A DNA stretch of 64,000 bases from Paenibacillus terricola (GTDB lineage Bacteria > Bacillota > Bacilli > Paenibacillales > Paenibacillaceae), in assembly GCF_014779765.1 (NCBI RefSeq), contig NZ_JACXZA010000001.1, positions 744,001-808,000 of the forward strand, given 5' to 3'. Made by a program: the position numbers and the translations under genes. Each line of letters opens with the position of its first letter. Position 1 is the stretch's first letter. Shown in pieces: positions 24,371 through 35,290 of the stretch. The notes below the pieces were generated by a model, which made no database searches, had not been told where the DNA came from, and was given only the letters and a program-made list of their open reading frames with translations.

Positions 24371-24987
24371 TCGATTTTCTTAAAGGACCGGTTGTCCACT
24401 GGGATTCAGAATACGTTGTACTCGATGTGCGTGATGTCGGCTATCGGGTGTTCACGCCGAATCCGTATGCGTTCGCACGCTCGAGCGAGCCGGTTACCGT
24501 CTTCATTCATCATCATGTCCGCGAGGATGCAATCCAGCTGTTTGGTTTCTCATCGCGCGATGAGCAGACCATGTTCCGCAAGCTGCTGGATGTGTCTGGC
24601 ATTGGCCCGCGTGTAGCGCTTGGCGTGCTTGCTGGCGGCAAGCCGGAAGCCATCGTTGCAGCTATTCAACAAGAGAATATCAACTTCTTGACCAAGCTGC
24701 CAGGCATCGGAAGGAAGACTGCGCAGCGCATGATACTCGATCTGAAGGATAAGCTCGGTAATGCGCCGCTTGCATTCGGCGCGGATGCATCGGCATGGAC
24801 CGAGGAGAGCTCGCCTTCCGATCAGAAGATCGGCGCATGGGCGGAAGCTCGCGAGGCGCTGGAGGCGCTCGGTTATACAGGTGCAGAGCTGAACAAGGCG
24901 TATGAAGGGCTTCGCGAATCAATTAAGCCGGATGAGTCGGTCGATTCATTAATGAAGCGCGCGCTTCAGCAGCTGTTCAAGGGGTAA
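24367..24987 (+). CDS. ruvA: Holliday junction DNA helicase subunit RuvA
   Basis: RuvA binds the four-way junction and loads RuvB. The 206-residue protein starts MIDFLKGPVVHWDSEYVVLDV. It has helix-hairpin-helix motifs VSGIGPRVALGVL and LPGIGRKTAQRMILDLKDKL, and a C-terminal RuvB-binding domain (about 157-206). I set the start at ATG 24367, within the ruvC stop overlap and after GGGGTG. An open frame upstream of this is only ruvC sequence in another frame. Confidence 0.97.
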   Translation: MIDFLKGPVVHWDSEYVVLDVRDVGYRVFTPNPYAFARSSEPVTVFIHHHVREDAIQLFGFSSRDEQTMFRKLLDVSGIGPRVALGVLAGGKPEAIVAAIQQENINFLTKLPGIGRKTAQRMILDLKDKLGNAPLAFGADASAWTEESSPSDQKIGAWAEAREALEALGYTGAELNKAYEGLRESIKPDESVDSLMKRALQQLFKG

Positions 24988-25012
24988 AGGGAAGCGGAAG
25001 GAGGAATGACCC

Positions 25013-26020
25013 ATGGATGATGATCGTATCATATCCGCTAACTTGATGATGGATGAGCAGGCCGTTGAATTAAGTCTTCGTCCCCGCTATTTGGCTGAAT
25101 ATATCGGCCAATCAAGTGTTAAGGAAAATTTGAAGGTATTCATCGAAGCGGCGAAGATGCGTAAGGAAGCGCTTGATCATGTGCTGCTGTATGGACCGCC
25201 CGGACTTGGCAAAACGACGCTGTCGAACATTATCGCCAACGAGCTTGGCGTTAACTTAAGGACGACGTCGGGACCTGCTATCGAGCGTCCCGGCGATCTC
25301 GCCGCGCTGCTGACGAATTTGCAGGAAGGCGACGTCTTGTTCATCGACGAGATTCATCGGTTGAATCGGTCGGTAGAAGAAGTGCTGTATCCGGCGATGG
25401 AAGACTTCGCGCTTGATATAATGATTGGCAAAGGGCCAAGCGCCCGTTCGGTGCGGCTCGATCTTCCGCCGTTTACGCTTATCGGCGCAACGACGAGAGC
25501 AGGCTTGCTGTCCGCTCCGCTTCGGGACCGCTTCGGCGTCGTCAGCCGTCTTGAATTTTATAAGACAGATGAACTCGCATTTATCGTTTCTCGCGCCTCC
25601 GATATACTTGGCGTCAGCATCGTTGGAGAAGCGGCGACGGAGATCGCGCTTCGCGCACGTGGTACACCGCGTATTGCCAATCGGCTGTTGAAGCGGGTTA
25701 GGGATTTTGCACAGGTGCGTGGAGATGGCATCATAACGCATGATCTTGCCCGTTCCGCATTAGAACTGCTTCGCGTTGACCCGATGGGACTTGATGCAAT
25801 CGACCACAAGATGCTTCGCGCAATGATTGAGGGCTTCCGCGGAGGGCCTGTGGGCCTTGATACGATCGCAGCAACGATCGGTGAAGAGAGTCAGACCATT
25901 GAAGATGTTTATGAGCCTTACTTAATGCAGGTCGGACTGCTGCAGCGAACGCCTCGCGGACGTGTTGTCACGACGCAGGCTTATCGCCATCTTGGCATAC
26001 CGGTACCAGGCGATTCTTAG
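25013..26020 (+). CDS. ruvB: Holliday junction DNA helicase RuvB
   Basis: This AAA+ motor drives branch migration. Walker [13 protein letters not shown] is at about residues 61-72, Walker [10 protein letters not shown] near 109-117, sensor [18 protein letters not shown] near 160-177, and the winged-helix domain is at the C-terminus ([16 protein letters not shown]). The 335-residue length is normal. AAGGAGG precedes the ATG. It forms an operon with ruvC and ruvA. Confidence 0.98.
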   Translation: MDDDRIISANLMMDEQAVELSLRPRYLAEYIGQSSVKENLKVFIEAAKMRKEALDHVLLYGPPGLGKTTLSNIIANELGVNLRTTSGPAIERPGDLAALLTNLQEGDVLFIDEIHRLNRSVEEVLYPAMEDFALDIMIGKGPSARSVRLDLPPFTLIGATTRAGLLSAPLRDRFGVVSRLEFYKTDELAFIVSRASDILGVSIVGEAATEIALRARGTPRIANRLLKRVRDFAQVRGDGIITHDLARSALELLRVDPMGLDAIDHKMLRAMIEGFRGGPVGLDTIAATIGEESQTIEDVYEPYLMQVGLLQRTPRGRVVTTQAYRHLGIPVPGDS

Positions 26021-26092
26021 AATATAATCCTCTTTAAGACATCGCCTGGCGTCGGCAACAGCATGCAATAGGGAAGGAGTGCGTTTTACAAC

Positions 26093-28177
26093 GTGTCTGC
26101 TAAACGAACCAAAGTTAGAAATCGGGTATTTGCTGTTATGGTGTCAGCGGCGCTGCTGATGTCCATCTCTGTGTGGCAGGATTCGCCTTCATCGGGGGCA
26201 GCAGCTCCCAAACTGGATAACATTCGGGTTGCCTTGTTTATTGATGCGTCAACCAAATATCGATTGAATACAGCAACTGCGACCTTTTCATCTGCAAGCT
26301 CCCTAAAGATCGGCTTGCGGACAGCTTCAGCTGTTGAGAACTGGTTAACTGCAGGCAAGGACCCTGTACGTTTCGCTGTCGACGATTTTAAAGTTAAATT
26401 GGCAGAAACGACGGATTTCAATACAGCGTTGTCGATTTCGAAGCGGGTGCTGGCGCTCGGCGGCTCAGCCGTCATCACAACGATCTCGAAAAGCGGCAAA
26501 AGTTTTTATGTTGTTTCTGAGGGCAGTTACGGTACGGCTGCAGATGCGAAGACAGCGATGGATAAGTGGACGAAGGATAGCTCTATTGCATCCTTGATGG
26601 GATCGCTCAAAGCTTCGCTTACGGGACCGCTTCACTTAGAGGGCGGGAGTTATGCAAGCGAGTCTGCTGCGCGCAGCGTTGTTCAATTGTTTAGTGCAGC
26701 AGGCATCGATGCCTATCCGGCTCTTCGCAAAGCGGGTACATACAGTGTTATGGTCGGGGCTGCAGCCGATTCGGCGGCGCTATCAACGCTTAAGACTAAT
26801 GCAAGCAAAGTTGCAGGTGCTCCTTCGCTTCGTGAAGCAGACACCTCAACGCCATATTTGCTGCTTCGTGACGATAACACCATCTCTGGCACAGCGAAGC
26901 AGACTTACCCATCCTATTCGTACCCAGCAGGCGGTACGAAGGTATGGGTGTCGACAGATGGCAGCGCAGGCATAAAACTGCAGGAACGTGGCGGACGTAC
27001 TTACCGGGGCTCCATGGAAGTCAGTGCATATAACGGCAAGATGGCTGTCGTCAATGAGTTGCCATTCGAACAGTATTTGTATTCGGTCGTTCCTTCCGAG
27101 ATGCCTTCGTCATGGGCTAGTGAAGCGTTGAAAGCGCAGGCTGTTGCGGCACGTTCCTATGCCCTTTATCAAGGGATGGGCTTCGGTATCGCACACGTGA
27201 ATGATACGGAGCTCAGCCAAGTATACAGCGGCATTGATACAGAGAAGCAATCAACGACAGACGCTGTCAATGCGACAGCAGGTATGGTCGCGATGTACAA
27301 CGGCAAGCCAATTGAAGCGCTGTTCTCATCGAATGCAGGCGGTCAAACGGCGGACGCAACCGAAATCTGGGGGAATGCGGTTCCGTATTTGAAGTCGGTG
27401 CCTAGTCCGGATCAAGCCGCGCAGAATGGTCTCATGCAGTGGTATCGCGTTGTTGTGCCAAGCGGGGACGTCGGCTATATCCGTCAGGATTTGCTGGATG
27501 ATACGGGGCGCAAGAATGCGGTTGGCGCGAAGGTGCTTGTCACGAACACGGATGGCGTGAAGGTACGTGATAATCCTGTCGTTAACGACACAATCGCGCT
27601 AGTGGACAAGTTAGCCAAAGGCACAGAGGTTGTTCTCATCGATCAGTCTATCGAATCGAACAAAATGTCATGGGTGCTTGGTCCATATACATCCGATACC
27701 CTTCAGAAGTCTTCGGGTTGGACATCGGCGATTCGCACGCTCGAAGCGGATTACGGACAATCGGGACGCGTCATTGGCATGCGCATTAACGGATCCTCGC
27801 TGTCTACGAAATCGCCGGTCAACTATCGGACGTTGATGGGAGGGTTGCCGAGTACGCGCTTTGAGATTGACGAGACGGCGCGCCTTGAAATCGCAGGCGC
27901 GAACGGTGCGACGAGCAAACGTCCGGAGCAGTCGGGAACGCTCTACATTGCAGGCGCTAACGGCAAGACGGCTGCTTCCTCGAATTACTATGTATTGAGC
28001 GGAGACGGTACTGTCCGTGCGGCCACAGTAGAACCAGAATTCCGTTTCGTTGGATACGGCAACGGACACGGCGTTGGTTTGTCGCAGTACGGGGCGCAGG
28101 GGCTGGCACAGCTTGGGTATGACTATGTCTATATCATGCAATACTACTATAATGGAATTACGATCGAAGGACAGTAA
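26093..28177 (+). CDS. SpoIID/LytB-family secreted protein with SPOR and SH3-like regions
   Basis: The product carries the SpoIID (amidase-enhancer/LytB) domain found in sporulation lytic transglycosylases. A signal peptide covers residues 1-37. Two SPOR-like segments, which bind denuded glycan, lie at about 130-260 (FYVVSEGSYGTAADAKTAM, YSVMVGAAADSAAL). The SpoIID core (about 300-450) contains VNELPFEQYLYSVVPSEMP, with the catalytic-type Glu, and LKAQAVAARSYAL. It is interrupted by an SH3-like insertion at about 456-533 and resumes with GYGNGHGVGLSQYGAQG near the C-terminus. At 694 residues it is about twice the size of B. subtilis SpoIID. GTG 26093 has a distant GGAAGGAG, so the start is somewhat uncertain. 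It precedes queA in place of any Bacillus counterpart. Confidence 0.85.
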   Translation: MSAKRTKVRNRVFAVMVSAALLMSISVWQDSPSSGAAAPKLDNIRVALFIDASTKYRLNTATATFSSASSLKIGLRTASAVENWLTAGKDPVRFAVDDFKVKLAETTDFNTALSISKRVLALGGSAVITTISKSGKSFYVVSEGSYGTAADAKTAMDKWTKDSSIASLMGSLKASLTGPLHLEGGSYASESAARSVVQLFSAAGIDAYPALRKAGTYSVMVGAAADSAALSTLKTNASKVAGAPSLREADTSTPYLLLRDDNTISGTAKQTYPSYSYPAGGTKVWVSTDGSAGIKLQERGGRTYRGSMEVSAYNGKMAVVNELPFEQYLYSVVPSEMPSSWASEALKAQAVAARSYALYQGMGFGIAHVNDTELSQVYSGIDTEKQSTTDAVNATAGMVAMYNGKPIEALFSSNAGGQTADATEIWGNAVPYLKSVPSPDQAAQNGLMQWYRVVVPSGDVGYIRQDLLDDTGRKNAVGAKVLVTNTDGVKVRDNPVVNDTIALVDKLAKGTEVVLIDQSIESNKMSWVLGPYTSDTLQKSSGWTSAIRTLEADYGQSGRVIGMRINGSSLSTKSPVNYRTLMGGLPSTRFEIDETARLEIAGANGATSKRPEQSGTLYIAGANGKTAASSNYYVLSGDGTVRAATVEPEFRFVGYGNGHGVGLSQYGAQGLAQLGYDYVYIMQYYYNGITIEGQ

Positions 28178-28214
28178 CGGACAAGCTGTTAATTGATCAG
28201 TTAGGACGGAAATC

Positions 28215-29261
28215 ATGAACGTAGATTTATTTGATTTTGATCTGCCGGAAGAGCTCATCGCACAGACGCCTTTGGCAGAACGGACCGGCTCCCGCCTATT
28301 AACGCTCAATAAGTTAACAGGCGAGGTTGGTCACGGCACATTCCTTGATATGGAACAAATGCTTGGCGAAGGCGATTTGTTAATTCTTAACGATACTCGC
28401 GTGCTGCCTGCCCGGTTAATGGGCGTGAAGCAGGATACAGGCGCCAAGGTGGAGCTGTTGCTGCTGAAGGCGCTTGGCGATAATCGGTGGGAAACACTTG
28501 CGAAGCCAGCAAAGCGTATGAAGGCAGGCACGGTGCTTGCTTTCGGCAATGAAGCAGATGGCAGCCCATTATTAACGGCTGTTGTAGAAGAAGAAGGCGA
28601 GCATGGCGCCCGCATTGTACGTTTCGAGTATGAAGGCATCTTCAATGAACTGCTCGACCGATTGGGCGAGATGCCGCTTCCCCCTTATATCAAGGAGAAG
28701 CTCGAAGATCGAGAGCGTTACCAGACGGTATATGCGAAGCATGAGGGATCTGCCGCTGCTCCGACGGCAGGTCTTCATTTTACACAAGATTTGCTTGATC
28801 GGTTGAAGAACAAAGGGGTTCGTATCGGATACATTACGCTGCATGTTGGGTTAGGTACATTCCGTCCGATGAGCGTCGATACGGTTGAAGAGCATGTTAT
28901 GCACAGCGAGTATTATGAATTGTCAGAAGAAACAGCGCAGCAATTGAATGAAACCAAAGCGCGCGGCGGACGTATTGTAGCTGTAGGCACAACATCGGCC
29001 CGTACGCTTGAGAGTGTTGCACAGCGGTTTGATGGTGAAGAAGTGCAGGCTTGCAGCGGTTGGACGGACATTTTCATATTCCCGGGCTATTCGTTTAAGC
29101 TGGTAGATGCGCTGCTGACGAATTTTCACCTGCCGAAGTCAACGCTCGTCATGCTGGTCAGCGCGATAGCTGGCCGAGAGCATATTATGGAAGCTTACCG
29201 ACAAGCGGTAGAGCGACGTTATCGGTTCTTTAGTTTCGGTGACGCCATGTTTATTTATTAA
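28215..29261 (+). CDS. queA: tRNA preQ1(34) S-adenosylmethionine ribosyltransferase-isomerase
   Basis: QueA transfers and isomerises the ribosyl moiety of SAM onto preQ1-tRNA in queuosine synthesis. The start [19 protein letters not shown] and the motifs [30 protein letters not shown] and [31 protein letters not shown] are highly characteristic. The 348-residue length is standard. tgt lies 50 bases downstream, so the two queuosine genes are linked as in B. subtilis. Confidence 0.98.
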   Translation: MNVDLFDFDLPEELIAQTPLAERTGSRLLTLNKLTGEVGHGTFLDMEQMLGEGDLLILNDTRVLPARLMGVKQDTGAKVELLLLKALGDNRWETLAKPAKRMKAGTVLAFGNEADGSPLLTAVVEEEGEHGARIVRFEYEGIFNELLDRLGEMPLPPYIKEKLEDRERYQTVYAKHEGSAAAPTAGLHFTQDLLDRLKNKGVRIGYITLHVGLGTFRPMSVDTVEEHVMHSEYYELSEETAQQLNETKARGGRIVAVGTTSARTLESVAQRFDGEEVQACSGWTDIFIFPGYSFKLVDALLTNFHLPKSTLVMLVSAIAGREHIMEAYRQAVERRYRFFSFGDAMFIY

Positions 29262-29278
29262 ATGAATTGAATCATTAA

Positions 29279-30448
<1,170 letters not shown>

Positions 30449-30463
30449 AAAGGAGGAATTCGT

Positions 30464-30805
30464 ATGTATCTAGCAGCAGACTCTGCCTCTAGTTCAGGCG
30501 GTGGCATTTGGGGTCTTGTACTCCCGTTCGTTCTCATGTTTGCGGTATTTTATTTCCTATTACTGAGACCGCAGCAGCGCAAGACGAAAACGCGTAATGC
30601 GATGATGAACCAGCTGAAGAAGGGTGACAAAATCGCAACAATCGGTGGCTTGCACGGTACGATCGTTGAGCTGAACAGCGACACGGTTGTTCTTCGCGTC
30701 AACGATACGGTCAAGCTCACGTTCGAACGCAGTGCAATTAGCAGCGTTCTGACGAGCGCGCCTGCTCCGTCGGAGAAGCTGGAGAAAGCGGAGAAATCCG
30801 AGTAG
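30464..30805 (+). CDS. yajC: Preprotein translocase subunit YajC
   Basis: YajC is a small accessory subunit of the Sec translocon, associated with SecDF. The 113-residue protein has one N-terminal membrane segment (about residues 14-34, GLVLPFVLMFAVFYFLLLRP) followed by the signature QQRKTKTRNAMMNQLKKGDKIATIGGLHGTI. AAAGGAGG precedes the ATG. It closes the queA-tgt-yajC unit. secD and secF lie about 4.5 kb downstream. Confidence 0.95.
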   Translation: MYLAADSASSSGGGIWGLVLPFVLMFAVFYFLLLRPQQRKTKTRNAMMNQLKKGDKIATIGGLHGTIVELNSDTVVLRVNDTVKLTFERSAISSVLTSAPAPSEKLEKAEKSE

Positions 30806-30819
30806 TCCATAGGAACGAG

Positions 30820-30855
30820 AAAAGGTTGAGCAGATTATTCTGCTCAACCTTTTTT
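30820..30855. terminator. Strong terminator between yajC and the convergent PAP2 gene
   Basis: A perfect 14-base-pair stem (AAAAGGTTGAGCAG, 30820-30833, with 30840-30853) is flanked by A and T runs on both sides. It can act in both directions and touches the stop codon of the minus-strand gene. Confidence 0.92.
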
Positions 30856-31705
30856 ATTTCACTTCTTCACGTGCACGTGCGAACAAGCGGCTAGGAAGTT
30901 GTTCAGGAAGACGAAGTAAGTTTAACTTCGCAAGCTTGAGGCCAACTACGGAAGCGAATGTTGCGAGCACTAGTCCTCCACACATATCAATGAGCCAGTG
31001 AATGCCCAGATAGAAGATGGAGAAGATCGTGAGTGCCGCACAAGTGCAGACAAGAACGGCCCATTTCTTATTGCCGGATTTTACAGCCAAGATCGCAAGC
31101 GTTGTTGAGATCGAGGTGTGAAGACTAGGGAAGCAGTTGTTTAACCCTGACAATGGACGATATTCGGTCTCGAATTTCGGGAAAGCTTCCAGCATGAGAA
31201 ACCTTACATTCGGGTCGTAAGACCAGACCTCGTTAATCGGAAAGAACAGGTAGAATGGTATGGCGACGAGATAATTAATCATAATAGCATAGCAGGTTGC
31301 GTAGTACATTTGTTTCGATTTGCTTCGATACGTATAGAGAATGATTGACGAAACAAGGAGAGCTTGCAAGCAAACCACATATATGAAAACTAGTCCAGTC
31401 GTTAACGTAGAATTTTCAAAAGTATGCTGCAGATTGGCAACGAAATTACCTTCAATGGATTTGAACAAGTGTGTGAAGTTGGCGGAAAAGTCTATGTTTC
31501 GTTCGAAACGCATTTCATTCTTGTTCAGAAACAAAATGGCTAGCACTGCAACAAAATGAATGAAATGCTTCGGCGATAAAACTAAATTTTTCAGAAAATC
31601 CAATGCGGCAGCAAACGGATTTCCAGCTACGCCGTATGTAAGAAGCGCGGTGACGACCAGGACTGTGTATAACGTTACGCTCCCCATATTGTCAAACAAA
31701 ACCAT
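30854..31705 (-). CDS. PAP2-superfamily integral membrane protein
   Basis: This 283-residue protein has about six membrane segments and PAP2-type phosphatase or phosphotransferase motifs: NNCFPSLHTSIS (PSxHT, second motif) and YLGIHWLIDMCGG (HxxxD, third motif). The layout resembles the inositolphosphotransferase/lipid phosphatase branch, which acts on polyprenyl or phospholipid headgroups at the membrane surface. The actual substrate cannot be told. ATG 31705 has GGGGG just upstream on the minus strand. A candidate -10 (TATACT, minus strand, about 31764-31759) lies in the 91-base gap before yrzE. Confidence 0.8.
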   Translation of the reverse strand: MVLFDNMGSVTLYTVLVVTALLTYGVAGNPFAAALDFLKNLVLSPKHFIHFVAVLAILFLNKNEMRFERNIDFSANFTHLFKSIEGNFVANLQHTFENSTLTTGLVFIYVVCLQALLVSSIILYTYRSKSKQMYYATCYAIMINYLVAIPFYLFFPINEVWSYDPNVRFLMLEAFPKFETEYRPLSGLNNCFPSLHTSISTTLAILAVKSGNKKWAVLVCTCAALTIFSIFYLGIHWLIDMCGGLVLATFASVVGLKLAKLNLLRLPEQLPSRLFARAREEVK

Positions 31706-31796
31706 GCATGATCCCCCTAATGACGTAATGCAGCGGCGAAGTCCAAAGTGCCTGCATTAGTATAACACAAAACTGGGGGAACATCACAAAAGCGAT

Positions 31797-32186
31797 TTAT
31801 TTCTTCAAGTTGACGCCAATCATACCACCAATTGCAGAAGCTGGTACGACAACAGCAAGCAGATTCCAAGTATGTGAGGAGAAGCCGGCATTGACAGACA
31901 GGAAGCCAATTAGAATGATGATTAGCGCATAGAGAATGCCAAGCCCACCGCCATGATACCAGCCTTTGCGGCCAGAACGTTTACCTGAAGAAAAGCCGCC
32001 GGCGAAGGATGCGCAGCCGTGTATGGTCATCGCATACATCGGGAGCGATGTTTCCTGCATGCTGCTAAATTTCAGAATAAGCGATAACAGCAAGGCGCCA
32101 GCACCAAGCCAGATACAAGCCGTCAATGCGCCGCCTAGCATAGGTGAAGAGACACTTACCTTGGATACATTTTTAATCGGATTCAC
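31797..32186 (-). CDS. yrzE: YrzE/TIGR04086-family membrane protein
   Basis: This 129-residue protein has four predicted membrane segments and the glycine-rich pattern SFAGGFSSGKRSGRKGWYHGGGLGILYAL, typical of the TIGR04086 (YrzE) family of unknown function. I place the start at GTG 32186 (MNPIKNVSKVSV), preceded by GAGGGGG on the minus strand. The open frame reaches 32273, but the extra residues lack a ribosome-binding site. Its place between yajC and the DUF421 gene and spoVB matches yrzE in B. subtilis. Confidence 0.82.
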   Translation of the reverse strand: MNPIKNVSKVSVSSPMLGGALTACIWLGAGALLLSLILKFSSMQETSLPMYAMTIHGCASFAGGFSSGKRSGRKGWYHGGGLGILYALIIILIGFLSVNAGFSSHTWNLLAVVVPASAIGGMIGVNLKK

Positions 32187-32399
32187 GAGTGATGTACCCC
32201 CTCTAACGAATTTTGGAGTGAATAGTACGTACGAATGATGACTTACTTCCACTGTATGGCTATGTCCAACCATTTAGTACAAGCGCCTGGCTTACCTGCC
32301 ATAAATTCGAATGCTAACGCAGGCATGACGGCTGAGGGTGGAGGTGAGAATACTTCTACAAGTCGGATAAAACGTACAGCGAAGAGGAGGGCGTTAAGT

Positions 32400-33122
32400 G
32401 TGGAAGCGGCAGAATTCGGGAGCTTATTCCTTCGAACGGTTCTGATTTACTTCGTTGTTTTAATTGTCATGCGTCTGATGGGCAAACGCGAGATCGGCAA
32501 AATGTCGGTGCTTGACCTCGTCATTTCCTTCATGATTGCCGAGATTGCTGTCATTGTTATCGAGGATACGAAGCGTTCCATGTGGCACGGCATATTCCCG
32601 ATGGCGCTGCTTATGTTGCTGCAAATCGTGATTTCTTTCATTACGATGAAGAATCGCAAGCTGCGTCTGATGTTTGATGGCAAGCCAAGTATTATTGTCC
32701 AGAACGGGGAACTGAACCGTCATGTGATGCACAGGGGGCGTTACAACTTGGATGACCTGATGCTCCAGCTTAGGGAGAACGGGATCAGCTCCGTAAGCGA
32801 GGTAGAATTCGCCATTTTGGAGACGAGCGGCAAGTTGTCCGTTATTAAGAAAGAACATCCTCCAGCTACCCCTATCATAAGTGATAAGCCGGAGGAATCT
32901 GAGGACACGATCTTCCCGCATCGTTACCGGTTTGAAATGCTGCCAGTTCCACTCATAATGGATGGCAAGGTGCAGGATAATAATTTGGAGAAGATGGAGA
33001 AAACGCGTTTTTGGCTCAAAAATGAACTGCAGCAGCAGGGAGTTACCGACTTCAAGGATGTATTCTTCTGCACGATCGATCATCGCGGAAGATGGTATGT
33101 GGATAAGAAGCGAAGCCGATAA
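32400..33122 (+). CDS. yrbG: DUF421 (YrbG/YetF-like) membrane protein
   Basis: The N-terminus has three membrane segments with the family motif RLMGKREIGKMSVLDLVISFMIAEIAV. A cytoplasmic domain follows (LMFDGKPSIIVQNGELN, MHRGRYNLDDLMLQLRENGI). The function is unknown; related YetF-type proteins are linked to the spore and cell envelope. The chosen start is GTG 32400, after GAGGAGGG at 32383-32390, giving 240 residues. The open frame extends to 32235, but that part overlaps the divergent promoter region. It converges on spoVB with only 8 bases between the stop codons. Confidence 0.85.
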   Translation: MEAAEFGSLFLRTVLIYFVVLIVMRLMGKREIGKMSVLDLVISFMIAEIAVIVIEDTKRSMWHGIFPMALLMLLQIVISFITMKNRKLRLMFDGKPSIIVQNGELNRHVMHRGRYNLDDLMLQLRENGISSVSEVEFAILETSGKLSVIKKEHPPATPIISDKPEESEDTIFPHRYRFEMLPVPLIMDGKVQDNNLEKMEKTRFWLKNELQQQGVTDFKDVFFCTIDHRGRWYVDKKRSR

Positions 33123-33130
33123 TCGAGTGA

Positions 33131-34711
33131 TCACTTAAACAATCGACCAATGATTGGAAGGCGCATAGCATCATAACGATCAACGATGCCGGTAAGCAGC
33201 ATAATGATGAGATAGAGCACGACGCCGCCTGCGGATGCGAGCATGAGATTGAGCGCTTCATGCGGCAGCCAAGCGCCTTTCATTAGCCAGAGCGAGAAAG
33301 CGCTCATGATCGTCATCGCAGTTCCGACCTTTACAAAATCTAATAATTTGATCCGATAACCGACGAATCGGGCGACACTCCAGCCATGCAGTGCGGTTAC
33401 GATCACAATGTTCAGACAGATAGCGATGGCAGCACCATAGATGCCTAACTCAGGTTTTGAGGCAAGCTGAATAATGAGGACGAGCTTAATGCCAGCACCA
33501 ATAAATGTATTCAGAAGTGCTGTTCCAGGCTTCTCCAAAGCTTGAAGAGCCGCTTGCAGTGGTCCTTGCAAATAAATGAACATGCCAAATGGTGCAATAA
33601 GCTGGAGCAGTGGAGCGATATCAGCATGATTATAGATCAGTCGACATAACGGTTCAGCGAATAGGGTCATGACAACAACGAATGGGGCGCCTGTCACGAG
33701 CGACAGACGCAGTGATTGATGCATTCGACGATGGATGAGCTCTCGATCTCCGCGTGCGGCTGCTTCCGCTAATGTCGGTATTAAAGATACAGACAGCGAG
33801 TAAGTCAGAGCGGTGGGCAGCAGTACTAGCGGAACGACCATCCCTTGCAGCGCGCCGTATTGCGATGTTGCCACTCCGATGGCAATGCCGGCTGCCGCGA
33901 GACTGCGATTGGTGAATATCGTCTCCAGCAAGTAAGACAGTGATCCGACCAGTCGACTGCCCGTGACCGGGATAGACAGATGCAGCAGACGGCGAAGAAC
34001 CGGAGGTTCCGCAGGACGGCGTTTATATAAGGAAGGAACAGAGGCGTCAGGCTCTTGGTCAGGCATAACAGGCTGACGTCTGCGGTCTTTGAAATAATGG
34101 TAAAGGGTAACACCAAGTCCAGCGATTTCACCCGCGACGGTACCTAACATGGCGCCAGCTGCCGCCCATTGTAATCCGTAAGGGAGCAGCGCTGTGGCAA
34201 GCATGAGCTGAAAGATGATGCGGATGATTGTTTCCGTAACCTGTGAAGCCGCTGTAGGAATCATGTTATGTTTGCCTTGGAAATAGGCGCGATACACCGA
34301 GGAAACGCCAATTATCGTAACAAGCGGCGTCATACATAGAAACGTCTGATACACCCTGGCATCTGGCAAAATGTGAGAGGATATCATAGGTGCAAACAAA
34401 ACAAGCAGCGCCGTGAGCAATAAGGATAGCGTTACAGTAAACGTCATAGCCGTTCGGAATATCTTCTTGACCCGTCTCGTATCACCAAGCGATTCAGCTT
34501 CAGCTATCCATTTGGCCACAGCTAGAGGGATGCCGCCAACAACAATCGTCAGCATGACCGATAGGAAAGGGTAGCCAAGCTGATAAATGCCGACCCCTTC
34601 CGCTCCCATTATGCGCGGCAGGACGATACGGGGAACGAATCCGAGCAGTCGATTGATTACGCCTGCCAGCAGCAAAATCAAAGCGCCTTTGATGAACGAT
34701 TGTTTCGTCAC
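33131..34711 (-). CDS. spoVB: Stage V sporulation protein B (MurJ/Wzx-type flippase)
   Basis: This 526-residue polysaccharide-export/MurJ-like protein has about fourteen membrane segments. SpoVB is needed for spore cortex synthesis, probably as a lipid II flippase. Typical motifs are GVINRLLGFVPRIVLPRIMGAEGVGIYQLGYP near the N-terminus and VYRAYFQGKHNMIPTAASQ. The start at GTG 34711 (MTKQSFIKGALIL) has AGAGGG a few bases upstream; a TTG at 34729 is less likely. Position between yrbG and comN matches B. subtilis. Confidence 0.93.
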   Translation of the reverse strand: MTKQSFIKGALILLLAGVINRLLGFVPRIVLPRIMGAEGVGIYQLGYPFLSVMLTIVVGGIPLAVAKWIAEAESLGDTRRVKKIFRTAMTFTVTLSLLLTALLVLFAPMISSHILPDARVYQTFLCMTPLVTIIGVSSVYRAYFQGKHNMIPTAASQVTETIIRIIFQLMLATALLPYGLQWAAAGAMLGTVAGEIAGLGVTLYHYFKDRRRQPVMPDQEPDASVPSLYKRRPAEPPVLRRLLHLSIPVTGSRLVGSLSYLLETIFTNRSLAAAGIAIGVATSQYGALQGMVVPLVLLPTALTYSLSVSLIPTLAEAAARGDRELIHRRMHQSLRLSLVTGAPFVVVMTLFAEPLCRLIYNHADIAPLLQLIAPFGMFIYLQGPLQAALQALEKPGTALLNTFIGAGIKLVLIIQLASKPELGIYGAAIAICLNIVIVTALHGWSVARFVGYRIKLLDFVKVGTAMTIMSAFSLWLMKGAWLPHEALNLMLASAGGVVLYLIIMLLTGIVDRYDAMRLPIIGRLFK

Positions 34712-34807
34712 ACGCTTCCCTCTTTTCAAAAAATAAGACTTCGCCCTAGTGGAACAAGCTCTTATTCATCCTTATGCAGGCAACGATTAGCGCATGTCCA
34801 ATCGGAT

Positions 34808-34836
34808 TTGAACGGCATAAGAATTTATCTTATCTT
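34808..34836 (+). promoter_or_regulatory. Candidate sigma-A promoter of comN
   Basis: TTGAAC (34808-34813), a 17-base spacer and TATCTT (34831-34836), lying in the divergent gap between spoVB and comN. Confidence 0.5.
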
Positions 34837-34967
34837 CGAATGACCTAGATAACGGCTAGAGGTTTTCTCAAATTTGCCAGCAGGATAATTTGTGGGTGAA
34901 GGCGAATAAAGAAGTGTTGCCCATCAGTGGATAAGGGAATAACGGCAATGGAGAGGAAGAGCGGGCG

Positions 34968-35207
34968 ATGACGGAAGGTGAATTTGATGAGATGGTGCAG
35001 ACGCTGTGCGAGAGTAAAGCGGAAGAATTTCGGCTGATCGGCTATGAGCACGTTGAAGCAGAGGAAGTTTGGACATGTGTCAGCAGCAAATATAGCAAGA
35101 ATGGCGTTCCAGCATTGCATGCTGTTGTGAACGACATTTTGTCGCTTAAGGCGACGACATTCATGAATCAGATGACGTTGAACGCTTACCGAGGCAGCCG
35201 TTTCTGA
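34968..35207 (+). CDS. comN: ComN-like post-transcriptional regulator (YrzD)
   Basis: This 79-residue protein matches the small post-transcriptional regulator family that includes ComN, which affects comE mRNA in B. subtilis. Visible family-like features are SKAEEFRLIGYEHVEAEEVWTCV and a hydrophobic C-terminal helix (VVNDILSLKATTFMNQMTLNAY). GGAGAGGAAG precedes ATG 34968. The position between spoVB and secD is the same as yrzD/comN in B. subtilis, which carries much of the call. The terminator hairpin overlaps the stop codon. Confidence 0.78.
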   Translation: MTEGEFDEMVQTLCESKAEEFRLIGYEHVEAEEVWTCVSSKYSKNGVPALHAVVNDILSLKATTFMNQMTLNAYRGSRF

Positions 35208-35228
35208 TACAGAAACGGTCTTTTTTTT
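35198..35228 (+). terminator. Rho-independent terminator after comN
   Basis: A 9-base-pair stem (CCGTTTCTG with CAGAAACGG) and a 3-base loop are followed by TC and eight T. The stop codon TGA (35205-35207) lies inside the hairpin. Confidence 0.92.
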
Positions 35229-35255
35229 GACTGCTTTTTACCTCCTCGGTATAAT
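35227..35255 (+). promoter_or_regulatory. Sigma-A promoter of secD-secF
   Basis: TTGACT (35227-35232), a 17-base spacer and TATAAT (35250-35255). The -35 overlaps the end of the comN terminator T-run. Confidence 0.88.
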
Positions 35256-35290
35256 AGGACTATTGTGAAAATAAGGGGGATCATTCGTCT

